From assembly GCA_009774245.1 (NCBI GenBank), contig VSNM01000019.1, positions 1-64,000 on the forward strand: a DNA stretch of 64,000 nucleotides. Direction: 5' to 3'. Under the pieces are notes generated by a model, which did no database searches, was not told where the DNA came from, and saw nothing but the letters and a program-made list of their open reading frames with translations. The position numbers and the translations under genes were made by a program. The DNA comes from Lachnospiraceae bacterium. GTDB taxonomy: Bacteria > Bacillota > Clostridia > Lachnospirales > Lachnospiraceae. Positions 7,999 through 15,601 of this stretch are shown here, one piece after another; the stretch's first letter is position 1, and every line of letters starts with the position of its first letter.

Positions 7999-8063
7999 TT
8001 GACAGCAGTAAACCAATCTGTTATACTATATTTGTTTGACAGCAGTAGTACAAGCATTGTACT
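7999..8063 (+). promoter_or_regulatory. Promoter and operator-like dyad of the M56 peptidase gene
   Basis: TTGACA (7999-8004), a 17-nt spacer and TATACT (8022-8027) form a near-consensus promoter. The 12-mer TTGACAGCAGTA occurs at the -35 and again at 8036-8047, 37 bp apart. Immediately downstream, AGTACAA GCA TTGTACT (8047-8063) is a perfect dyad whose TACA/TGTA half-sites recall BlaI/MecI operators, although the spacing differs. The dyad lies in the transcribed leader, where a repressor could act as a roadblock. Confidence 0.65.
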
Positions 8064-8125
8064 GCCTTCGCAGGCCACTACGGACACGCTTCACGCTAAC
8101 TTATGAAAAAAGGAGGTCTCTTTAC

Positions 8126-10165
8126 ATGATAAACCATATCGTAACATCAACCATACTGGTTTTGTTTCTCCTGCTGCTCTCCGTCGTTTTGGAAAAACGG
8201 ATAAACCCCTGCCTGAAATACGCGCTGTGGCTGTTGGTAGTCATCAAATTGTTGATTCCGCTGCCGGAATTTGAGACTCCTATCAGTGTACTGAACTTAA
8301 TCAATCATTCAGCACATTTTTCCAGCTCATTTTCGAAAACAGCACCGTCATACAATAACAGTATTGACGATAAAACGAACAGTATCAATATAAACCCTAA
8401 CAATATCGGTGCAAAATCTGGCAGTATCAGCGCAAAACCCGCCGTCCCTCAGCAAAATTCTGACCAGAATGGTTTGCGCGCTTTTCGTTCCAATGACTTT
8501 AACAAGAACTTATGCGAAACATCCTCTGAAAAAACATCTTCTGAAAAAGCACCTTCTCTGGCTACTCCTTTTCAGACATTGACGATCATCCTTACTATAT
8601 TGTGGATTGGCGGAATCCTCCTGTGCGGCGGAATCTTTCTATGGAGCGCCCTGCGGTTTCGAAAATGGCTGCGGCATAACCGGAATCTGGTCGGAAGCTA
8701 CAAGGACAAGCTTTCGATCTATGAGACTGACGGTCTGGACACGCCCTGCCTGATCGGAGTCTTTGCCCCTGCGATCTATATCAACAGGACGCATCCTTTT
8801 GACAGGGAACAACTCTCTTATATACTGGAACACGAATACACGCATTTCAGGCACAGAGACCACATCTGGGCTGTCGTCAGATGCATCTGCGTTTCCATAT
8901 ATTGGTACAATCCCTTTGTGTGGTTGGCGGCACACAGGTCAGCCTGCGACGGGGAGCTTGCCTGCGATGCGGGAACCTTAAAGCGCATCGGCACGACACA
9001 TCATATCCAGTATGCAAAAACACTGATCATTGCAGCCGAAAATCAGTCACAGTCAGCAAATATACACCTTGCCGGATTCCGAACCGGCGCCACGGGAGGA
9101 ATGAAGGAGATGAAAAGAAGGATACACCTGCTAAAAAATAAGCCCTGCACCAGATTCCGAACCCTGGCGGTAACACTGGTACTCTGCGGCGGCATCGTCG
9201 GGTGCACTTATGGAAGCGCAACAAGTAGCACCCGCGGCGACACACAGATTTCACCCGATCTGGCAGAAACCGCAACGTCAGCCGCGCAGGCGTCCAACGC
9301 GCAAACAGACTCACCGATAACCGACAGCCAAATAAATTCCATGCCCAATACAGATTTAGCGTCTAATACAGAAATCGAAACGAAAACTGAACTTGAATCT
9401 GCATCGGAGCCAGAATCCGATTCCTCAGAAAACATGGTTTATCACGGAATTACCCTTTACCATGCCCCGGAGCCTGACAAAATATGTATCATCGTCCAGC
9501 CTTCCGTGGTCAGGGACTATCGGGACTATTACTACATTCCAACCGGCGATGCGCAGAACCGGCTAAAATCACTGATAACGCACATGGAACCTGAATGGCA
9601 GAAAAACAGTGACCAGTCTATAATAGCGGAAAAAAATCTGAAAGAAACAGGGTATCAACTGTACTATGACAATCGAGTCTATATGGTTTTTGAAGGAGGC
9701 TGGCTTTATGCGAGCGGTGTCGACGAGGAACGCGGTGTCGTAGAGTCATGCGTCCGCAACGAAGCGCTCTGTGACCTTGTACAGCAGCTCCTGTCAGAAA
9801 ACCTCGGCTATGAACCAGTTGACATCACGCAGATTCATGACATTGTATCCGCGAAATTAGATGTGCGCAGCCTCTTCACAGACTGGAAGTTCTACAGCCA
9901 GACAATAACAGACCAGGACACCCTCGCACTGTTTGAGGACTGGTTTCGCAACGCCACATATATCAAGGGCGGCGCTGACTGCGGCAATCAGTGCGCCTGC
10001 CTGGAGCTTACGCTCTCCGATGGAAATGTCATCAGGCTGTCCATGGCGACCGACAGCTGCAGCGATTTCGGCGTCAATGGCGTCTACTATGACTACAGAC
10101 CGAAATCCTCCTGGGATAACGCTGCGTTTTTCCAGTTGTTTGACGAGATCCCTTGGCGATATTAA
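8126..10165 (+). CDS. BlaR1/MecR1-like M56-family membrane peptidase
   Basis: 679 residues from the ATG at 8126, which follows AAGGAGGTC. Membrane helices lie at about 5-22 and 28-45, a low-complexity Ser/Asn/Lys-rich segment at 60-145, then a helix at about 150-175. The zinc protease site is HEYTH (236-240), matching HExxH. A further helix is near 340-355, followed by an extracytoplasmic Ser/Thr/Glu-rich linker and an approximately 220-residue C-terminal domain. In known systems this class senses a signal outside and cleaves a BlaI/MecI repressor inside. No BlaI gene is adjacent here, which is unusual, and the outer domain is not a penicillin-binding type. Confidence 0.85.
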   Translation: MINHIVTSTILVLFLLLLSVVLEKRINPCLKYALWLLVVIKLLIPLPEFETPISVLNLINHSAHFSSSFSKTAPSYNNSIDDKTNSININPNNIGAKSGSISAKPAVPQQNSDQNGLRAFRSNDFNKNLCETSSEKTSSEKAPSLATPFQTLTIILTILWIGGILLCGGIFLWSALRFRKWLRHNRNLVGSYKDKLSIYETDGLDTPCLIGVFAPAIYINRTHPFDREQLSYILEHEYTHFRHRDHIWAVVRCICVSIYWYNPFVWLAAHRSACDGELACDAGTLKRIGTTHHIQYAKTLIIAAENQSQSANIHLAGFRTGATGGMKEMKRRIHLLKNKPCTRFRTLAVTLVLCGGIVGCTYGSATSSTRGDTQISPDLAETATSAAQASNAQTDSPITDSQINSMPNTDLASNTEIETKTELESASEPESDSSENMVYHGITLYHAPEPDKICIIVQPSVVRDYRDYYYIPTGDAQNRLKSLITHMEPEWQKNSDQSIIAEKNLKETGYQLYYDNRVYMVFEGGWLYASGVDEERGVVESCVRNEALCDLVQQLLSENLGYEPVDITQIHDIVSAKLDVRSLFTDWKFYSQTITDQDTLALFEDWFRNATYIKGGADCGNQCACLELTLSDGNVIRLSMATDSCSDFGVNGVYYDYRPKSSWDNAAFFQLFDEIPWRY

Positions 10166-10228
10166 ATTTCCTTTGGGTGCCCGTGTGCCTAAAATAAAGC
10201 GGACATCTGCATGATACGGAACAACAGT

Positions 10229-11134
10229 TTAAAATAATCTCAACTGCTCATACTTCTGCGGAAACTCCTGCAGATAGGCAAAGCAGGCGTTTACATCATG
10301 CACGATGCCGTTCTTCTGGCACTTTTCCCGAAACAGCGCCATCAGCTCTCGGTTCCGGTCGCTTGTCACCTCATAGGAATGTCCGTATTTTCTGCTGTAC
10401 CGCTCCTTCAATCCGGGAAAATGCCTGTCCAGCGCCGCATAGAAATACTCCCTGTCACCGTCGCGCAGCGTCATACCCATGCCAAAGCAGATGATTCCGT
10501 ACACTTTTGCATCAATACAGTAGTCCAGGATTCCCTCAATATTTTCCCTCGTGTCATTGATAAATGGCAGGATTGGCGACAGCCAGACAACCGTCGGTAT
10601 CTGATGCTCCCGAAAGATCTGCAGCGCCTTCACCCGCTCTCTCGTCGTGCACACGTTTGGCTCCAACACTTTGCAAAGCGTCTCGTCATATGTGGTCAGC
10701 GTCATTTGGACGACACATTTTGCCTTTCGGTGGATGCTCTCGAGCAGATCCAGATCCCGCAGAATCCTGTCCGATTTCGTCTGGATCGCCACACCGTACT
10801 CGTAGCGGTCAATGATCTCAAGGCACTTTCTCGTCAACTGCAGCGTCTCCTCGCAGTGCATGTACGGATCGCACATCGCCCCCGTTCCGATCATACATTT
10901 CCTGCGTTTTGAGCGGAGCGCCCTCTCCAACAGCTCCGGCGCGTTCTGCTTGACCTCGATATCCTCAAAATCATGTGTAAACCCATAACATGCGCTCCTG
11001 CTGTCGCAGTAAATACATCCGTGCGTGCAGCCCCTATACAGATTCATGCCGTTTTTGGCGGACAAAATCCCCTTTGCGTCCACAAAATGCATTGTTCTCC
11101 ATCTCTCCTTTTCCATATCCATCTCGTCATTCAT
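10229..11134 (-). CDS. SPL-family radical SAM protein
   Basis: 301 residues with the radical SAM cluster motif CTHGCIYC (Cys36, Cys40, Cys43) in the context MNLYRGCTHGCIYCDSRSACYG, and downstream motifs IGTGAMCDPY and IQTKSDRILRDLDLL. These define the spore-photoproduct-lyase-like group (Rv2578c/SplB relatives), cytosolic 4Fe-4S enzymes of mostly unknown substrate. The N-terminus is charged; an internal Met at residue 15 (MHFVDAKG) with AAAGGAG upstream could be the true start. It stands alone between the M56 gene and F1 copy c. Confidence 0.85.
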   Translation of the reverse strand: MNDEMDMEKERWRTMHFVDAKGILSAKNGMNLYRGCTHGCIYCDSRSACYGFTHDFEDIEVKQNAPELLERALRSKRRKCMIGTGAMCDPYMHCEETLQLTRKCLEIIDRYEYGVAIQTKSDRILRDLDLLESIHRKAKCVVQMTLTTYDETLCKVLEPNVCTTRERVKALQIFREHQIPTVVWLSPILPFINDTRENIEGILDYCIDAKVYGIICFGMGMTLRDGDREYFYAALDRHFPGLKERYSRKYGHSYEVTSDRNRELMALFREKCQKNGIVHDVNACFAYLQEFPQKYEQLRLF

Positions 11135-11188
11135 GCTCCCGTTTCATTGTCATAAAAAAGCTGTGAAAATCGTACTTTGGGGTTTCCA

Positions 11189-11328
11189 GTAACAGTTCAG
11201 CCTTCGGCTTCCTGTTACAGGCATCAAGCCATGCAAAAACCGCTTCGCGGTTGGCTTGATGCATCTCAACCACTATGTATTCTTACGGACTTTGCAGCGC
11301 AGTGCAAAGTCCTGGGCTGAACTGTAAC
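11189..11328. mobile_element. F1 element, copy c (140 bp)
   Basis: Same orientation as copy a, with ends GTAACAGTTCAGCC and GGCTGAACTGTAAC. Flanking 8-mers are GGTTTCCA (11181-11188) and GTTTTCCA (11329-11336), one mismatch. The inner stem of hairpin two is AACCGC/GCGGTT against ATCGC/GCGAT in copy a: both sides changed together while the loop TTC is kept. Confidence 0.87.
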
Positions 11329-11357
11329 GTTTTCCATCAATTTTGCCGGATTTTCAA

Positions 11358-11386
11358 TTGACAGGGCGGTATATTTATTGTATCAT
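11358..11386 (+). promoter_or_regulatory. Promoter upstream of azlCD
   Basis: TTGACA (11358-11363), a 17-nt spacer and TATCAT (11381-11386); an overlapping TATAAT follows a few bases later. It is 280 bp upstream of azlC, so the leader would be long and would include F1 copy d. Confidence 0.6.
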
Positions 11387-11445
11387 ATAATAATTTCGTG
11401 ATGCAATATTAGACCATGGAAAAGATCGCACAGACAAATGCAGGG

Positions 11446-11578
11446 GTTACTGTTCACTCCGTTCCAGTAACAGGTAAAAATCCATGCAAAATTTGCTTCG
11501 CAAATGGATTTTTACTTGCAACCGCTACGTTTTCGCACGGACTTAGCAGTAAATGCTAAGTCCTGTGTGAACAGTAAC
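11446..11578. mobile_element. F1 element, copy d (133 bp), divergent copy in the azlC leader
   Basis: Ends GTTACTGTTCAC and GTGAACAGTAAC. A perfect 8-bp direct repeat ATGCAGGG flanks it (11438-11445 and 11579-11586). It keeps the F1 architecture with different stems: GTTACTG/CAGTAAC; GTAAAAATCC/GGATTTTTAC with inner ATTTGC/GCAAAT; and GGACTTAGCA/TGCTAAGTCC. Loop sequences ATGCAAA and TTC are retained. Both sides of every stem changed together. Confidence 0.88.
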
Positions 11579-11666
11579 ATGCAGGGTGACTGCACACCTG
11601 AACTGTCTAAATAGTTGTCAAACGATAATGGGTGTGAGGAATTATAGGAAAAGTGAGGAATGACTC

Positions 11667-12389
11667 TTGAAAACAAAAGACTATCAGAACGGACTGCGCG
11701 ACGGAATCGCCGTCGCGATGGGCTATTTTGCCGTATCATTTACATTTGGAATGGCGTCTGTCGCCAGTGGGTTGAATGTCCTGCAGGCAATGCTAATCTC
11801 GCTCACAAACGTGACCTCCGCCGGGCAGTTCTCCGGGCTTGCGATCATCGCCGCAGGCGGTACTTACATCGAGATCGCCCTGACACAGCTGGTCATCAAC
11901 CTGCGCTACTGCCTGATGTCCTTCTCCCTGGCGCAGAAGCTCGACCGCACTGCTCCGCACTGGCACAGGATTCTCATGGCTTACAGTGTGACCGACGAGA
12001 TCTTCGCACTGGACGCAAGCCGCAGCGGCGCACTGTCCCCCGCCTACCACTATGGCATCACGAGCGTCGCCGTGCCTGGCTGGGTGCTTGGAACGCTCGC
12101 CGGCGCAGTGTCCGGGAACCTTCTGCCCGCTTTTGTGATCAGTGCCCTCGGCGTTGCCATCTATGGAATGTTCCTCGCCATCATCATACCGCCCGCACGG
12201 AAAAACCGCACCGTCCTGCTCGTCGTCCTTTCCGCGATGCTGATGAGCTTCCTATTCTCAGTCCTGCCGGTGCTCAAAAAAGTCACATCAGGCTTTGTCA
12301 TCATCATCACGACCATAGCCGTCGCCGGAGTCGCGGCATGGCTTAAACCAATCGAGGACGATCAGCGCCCAAATCAGGCAGGGGAATGA
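11667..12389 (+). CDS. azlC: AzlC-family amino-acid exporter subunit
   Basis: 240 residues with about seven to eight hydrophobic helices. The N-terminal region (GLRDGIAVAMGYFAVSFTFG) and ALTQLVINLRYCLMSFSLAQKL are the family signature. AzlC with AzlD forms a membrane transporter linked to export of branched-chain amino acids and their analogues. The start is a TTG at 11667 with GAGGAA six bases upstream; no better start is in frame. It overlaps the start of the downstream frame (ATGA at 12386), so the pair is a two-gene unit. Confidence 0.92.
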   Translation: MKTKDYQNGLRDGIAVAMGYFAVSFTFGMASVASGLNVLQAMLISLTNVTSAGQFSGLAIIAAGGTYIEIALTQLVINLRYCLMSFSLAQKLDRTAPHWHRILMAYSVTDEIFALDASRSGALSPAYHYGITSVAVPGWVLGTLAGAVSGNLLPAFVISALGVAIYGMFLAIIIPPARKNRTVLLVVLSAMLMSFLFSVLPVLKKVTSGFVIIITTIAVAGVAAWLKPIEDDQRPNQAGE

Positions 12390-12418
12390 CTGAACAACAA
12401 ACAAAGGAGTATCATAAC

Positions 12419-12736
12419 ATGGAACACAACATCTATCTCTATATCCTCGTGATGGCAGGCGTGACTTACCTCATCCGCCTGCTCCCCCTGGTGCTGTCCA
12501 AAAAGGAAATCACCAACATTCACGTAAAGTCTTTTTTATATTATGTACCCTATGCCTGTCTTGCCGCCATGACCTTCCCGGCAATCCTGCACTCCACCGC
12601 GAGCATATACTCCGCGCTTGCAGGACTCATTGTCGCCGTCATTGCAGCCTATAAGGGAAAGAGCCTGCTCACCGTCGCCCTGCTTGCCTGTGCGGCTGTG
12701 TTTATCTCGGAGAGGATTCTGCCCTTTTTACACTAA
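12419..12736 (+). CDS. azlD: AzlD-family amino-acid exporter subunit
   Basis: About 105 residues with four hydrophobic segments. The N-terminal VMAGVTYLIRLLPLVL and the middle FLYYVPYACLAAMTFPAIL fit the AzlD family (PF05437), the small partner of AzlC. The ATG at 12419 is chosen because AAAGGAG lies 9 nt ahead; an in-frame ATG at 12386 overlaps the azlC stop and would add 11 residues. No terminator is obvious after it. Confidence 0.9.
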   Translation: MEHNIYLYILVMAGVTYLIRLLPLVLSKKEITNIHVKSFLYYVPYACLAAMTFPAILHSTASIYSALAGLIVAVIAAYKGKSLLTVALLACAAVFISERILPFLH

Positions 12737-12812
12737 TATTCTTTCCACATAATTTCCCCTTGCCTTATTATTGAAAAAGTCTCTCCAATGCTTGTTAAAA
12801 AAATACTCCTGC

Positions 12813-14045
12813 TCACGGAACAAGCGTCGTAGGCGAGACTTCGCCAAAGACAATCATCGCGTCAAACAGATCGCCTGGTACGGCTTGTATGGTATAAAAT
12901 GCTTTCATAGTCGTCACCACCGTCACATTCAATGAAGTCATTCTCTGTTTCTCCGAAATGATGTTATTCCAGCCGTTATCTGCAGCGGCCGTCTCGAAAT
13001 CGATATAATAAAAATCCTGTTTTGCATTTGCAGCCAATACAGTCAGGGCATTTTGGTTTTCCACCCTCAATTCCTCAAACCCATCATCCGTCTGGGAATT
13101 AAAAGAAGTGACTTCCGCGTCCGTGCCGATGGCAAAATAACCATCCCCCAGCTGCTGTGTCAACAGCTTTCCGAGACAGTCATAGCTTGTAGAATTAACC
13201 TTTCCGATATGTCCGTTATGCCCATTGATGAAAATGACACTTCCGTCCCCATGTTCTATAAACCACTGCACTTTTTCCGCCATATGGCTGTCCCGCACCG
13301 TATTATACGCACGGTCGGATTTGCGGATATCACAACAATTATAGATGCTGCAGGCACACTCCCTCGCAAATGCAAATGTTTCATTTCCAAACATTTCCAC
13401 GATGCTGCCCTCTGCGCTGTCCACTTCCTGAATCAGCCCCTCCGCCACAGACAATCCCTGCTCAAACGCCTCTGCACTGATATCATACATCTCATCATCA
13501 TTCAGGAAAGCCAGCGCCTCCCTGTACTTTGCGCTGCTGTCCGGTGACACCTGTTCCAGTACGCGAAATACATACTCCTTGCTGCTGTCAGCCCTCTGCA
13601 TGTCCATGCCGTAAAAATGCAGGTCTGCCCCCTCCGTGGCAGTTTCATTGTAAGCGCGCATCCATTCAATGAATGCCTCCATCTCCTCCGTGCGGTAGAT
13701 GCGGAACCCGATCTGTGCAGCAGCCTCCTTTGCAGTACCCTCCCCGCCGTGAATATAGTCATCGACCTTCAATGCGCCCCCAAAATCACCTTCTATCACA
13801 AAAGTCCGGCACCCGTTATGCGCAACGAGCGCCCGAAACACTTTCGCCTTCATTTCCTGATATTCTTTCACGCCATGACTGGCTTCGCCCAGCCCCACCA
13901 CCAGCACATCCTCCGGAACAGTAATCGCGCCCACATCAATCTGTGCCAGCTCCATGTCAACACCTGCCGTATCCTTTCCGCACCCTGTCATGACCGCCAT
14001 GAAACAGCTTATGATCGCTATACCGCAAATAAATTTTTTCCTCAT
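12813..14045 (-). CDS. Erythromycin-esterase-like lipoprotein
   Basis: About 410 residues with a lipoprotein signal peptide: a charged start, a hydrophobic stretch and lipobox VMTGC with Cys22, so likely anchored outside the membrane. The motif GLGEASHGVKEYQEMK (Glu54, His57) and the later HFYGMDMQ and FINGHNGHIGK match the EreA/SucB superfamily (PF05139), whose enzymes open macrolide lactones or act on unrelated esters. An extracytoplasmic, lipid-anchored form is not the usual drug-resistance version, so another ester substrate is likely. The ATG at 14045 has a GGGGGA site upstream. It lies downstream of a DHHW/MBOAT acetylation set and could act on the same ester-bearing polymer (inference). 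Confidence 0.85.
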   Translation of the reverse strand: MRKKFICGIAIISCFMAVMTGCGKDTAGVDMELAQIDVGAITVPEDVLVVGLGEASHGVKEYQEMKAKVFRALVAHNGCRTFVIEGDFGGALKVDDYIHGGEGTAKEAAAQIGFRIYRTEEMEAFIEWMRAYNETATEGADLHFYGMDMQRADSSKEYVFRVLEQVSPDSSAKYREALAFLNDDEMYDISAEAFEQGLSVAEGLIQEVDSAEGSIVEMFGNETFAFARECACSIYNCCDIRKSDRAYNTVRDSHMAEKVQWFIEHGDGSVIFINGHNGHIGKVNSTSYDCLGKLLTQQLGDGYFAIGTDAEVTSFNSQTDDGFEELRVENQNALTVLAANAKQDFYYIDFETAAADNGWNNIISEKQRMTSLNVTVVTTMKAFYTIQAVPGDLFDAMIVFGEVSPTTLVP

Positions 14046-14204
14046 TTTGGCTTTCCCCCTCGTACAATTCATCTTCGCTTTATTCCATTTGAACTGTACT
14101 CAGCATACCAAAATAAGAGTGCAGTAGCCATCGATTTCGCTTACATTCCGGAGGCGTTTCTTACATTATTGTAAGAAACCCGGCCTTCTTTTGACTTGTC
14201 CCTC

Positions 14205-15404
14205 TCACTTCAGCATCTCCGCATGATTGACAATCGCCGTATTATACAAAAACAGGATATCCGCACCCGCAAAGTCCACGTACTCCCCTATCCGCGCGGA
14301 GTCAATATAGCGCAGGTCGATCAGCGTGATCTCCTTGTAAGCCCCCAGCAGCAGCGGCACAAGGCTGCTCGTGTAGGAATCCCGGAAAATAACCAGCCGC
14401 CTGTCCGTAGCTGCGTCCGGGCTCTCGATGATCTGCAGCGACGACGCACCGCCCACAAACACATCATACTTGTCAAGGCTCTTCCCGTCATCGAGCTTGT
14501 CCAGCTGATACACGGGCTTTACCACCGCCCCCGTCTCGCCGGGCAGACGCACTTTTCCGGCTTCCTTACCACTTGGCATATTCTCCTCAAGGCTCCACAC
14601 GGTCGCGGTCTCTGTCACCTCGTCTGTCAGGTACACGATCGTGTCCGGCTCCATCGGAAGCGCCGCCTGTCCATAGTACACACCATAAAAATCCTGTATC
14701 TCGTTTTCTTTGAAACCTGTATCATACCCTTTTGAGAAATTTAACGCACCGCCCACTCCCATCGCGTCCGAAAGATGGTGCGCCACGTCCAGTATCCGCT
14801 CCTGCCGCCAGTGCGTGTCTGTGTGGTAATAGTCGTCAATCGTCAGGTCTGAGATGATATCGACATAGACAAAATCCGTGTTTTTCGCAAGTTCCTGCGA
14901 CAGCAGCCGTATCATACGTTCATAGTCCATGGACGGATACCCGTTTTTTGCTGCCAGGAAATAATTCTTGTCTGGCACGACCGCATACCACACCTTCTGG
15001 TCTGGAAAATACTGCTGCCAGAGCCCTGTCATCTTCGCCGCCAGACGCCTGACTGATGCCTCGTTCAGCGGATATTCCAGCTTTGCGGCATGATTCTGTA
15101 CCACGTAAATCTCATTGTTTTCCTTCTGCTGCAGCACGTCATAGGCAAAATACGCCTTGATGCGCCGCAGTCCGTCCCGGAATGGAAAATGGTCTAACAG
15201 ATACGCTTCCGTGTCGTCCATAAAGGACTTGTCCACAATCGTTTCCCATGTCAGCTCCGGCTTTCCCGCCAGACGCCGCCGCTCCGACCGGGACACTGTC
15301 TCTCCGGAATTTATTGTCGATATCACAATCATGCCAATCAGACAGACTATAAAGCTGCAGACCGCAATGCCCAGCTCCCATTTACATTTACCATGTCTCA
15401 CCAC
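14205..15404 (-). CDS. DHHW-family protein, AlgX/AlgJ-like (set 1)
   Basis: About 399 residues: one N-terminal membrane helix and a large extracytoplasmic SGNH-hydrolase-like domain. The segment YYHTDTHWRQERILDVAHHL carries the D-x-H-W-type motif, and LVIFRDSYTSSLVPLLLGAYKEITLIDLRY is the block with the catalytic-type serine seen in AlgJ/AlgX relatives. Such proteins pass acetyl groups from an MBOAT protein to an exported polysaccharide. The start is a GTG at 15404 preceded by GGGGG; an ATG 56 codons upstream lies within repeat F2-b and is rejected. The partner MBOAT gene is immediately upstream, separated by that repeat. Confidence 0.85.
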   Translation of the reverse strand: MVRHGKCKWELGIAVCSFIVCLIGMIVISTINSGETVSRSERRRLAGKPELTWETIVDKSFMDDTEAYLLDHFPFRDGLRRIKAYFAYDVLQQKENNEIYVVQNHAAKLEYPLNEASVRRLAAKMTGLWQQYFPDQKVWYAVVPDKNYFLAAKNGYPSMDYERMIRLLSQELAKNTDFVYVDIISDLTIDDYYHTDTHWRQERILDVAHHLSDAMGVGGALNFSKGYDTGFKENEIQDFYGVYYGQAALPMEPDTIVYLTDEVTETATVWSLEENMPSGKEAGKVRLPGETGAVVKPVYQLDKLDDGKSLDKYDVFVGGASSLQIIESPDAATDRRLVIFRDSYTSSLVPLLLGAYKEITLIDLRYIDSARIGEYVDFAGADILFLYNTAIVNHAEMLK

Positions 15405-15420
15405 AATTACCCCCTTGCTT

Positions 15421-15601
15421 AGGAACTGTAAACAAATAACTTTACCATCTTGCTTGTCTCTGTCTCCAATTGTACAGACCAAAAAGCCTCGACATAAGGC
15501 ATTGCCCTTTATGCCTTTGCCTTCTATGCCTACGTTTTTTGGTCTGCACACTTGAAGACATATACTGCGCAATCTGGCAATGTTATTTATTTACAGTTCC
15601 T
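15421..15601. repeat. F2 long-hairpin element, copy b (181 bp)
   Basis: Ends AGGAACTGTAAACAAATAAC and, reading inward from the right, AGGAACTGTAAATAAATAAC. Nearly the whole element can fold back on itself. Its right end touches the MBOAT stop codon (TAA at 15603-15601). The centre has an extra segment relative to the 52780 copy, which otherwise has close to the same sequence. TA dinucleotides lie at both borders, compatible with a TA target, but this is not diagnostic. Confidence 0.85.

Larger units (their letters stand above)
11135..11666. other. 532-bp intergenic region with two F1 copies
   Basis: No gene. It holds F1 copy c (11189-11328), a good plus-strand promoter (11358-11386), F1 copy d (11446-11578) and the ribosome binding site of azlC. 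The promoter lies upstream of copy d, so a transcript into azlC would carry copy d in its leader. Confidence 0.7.
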
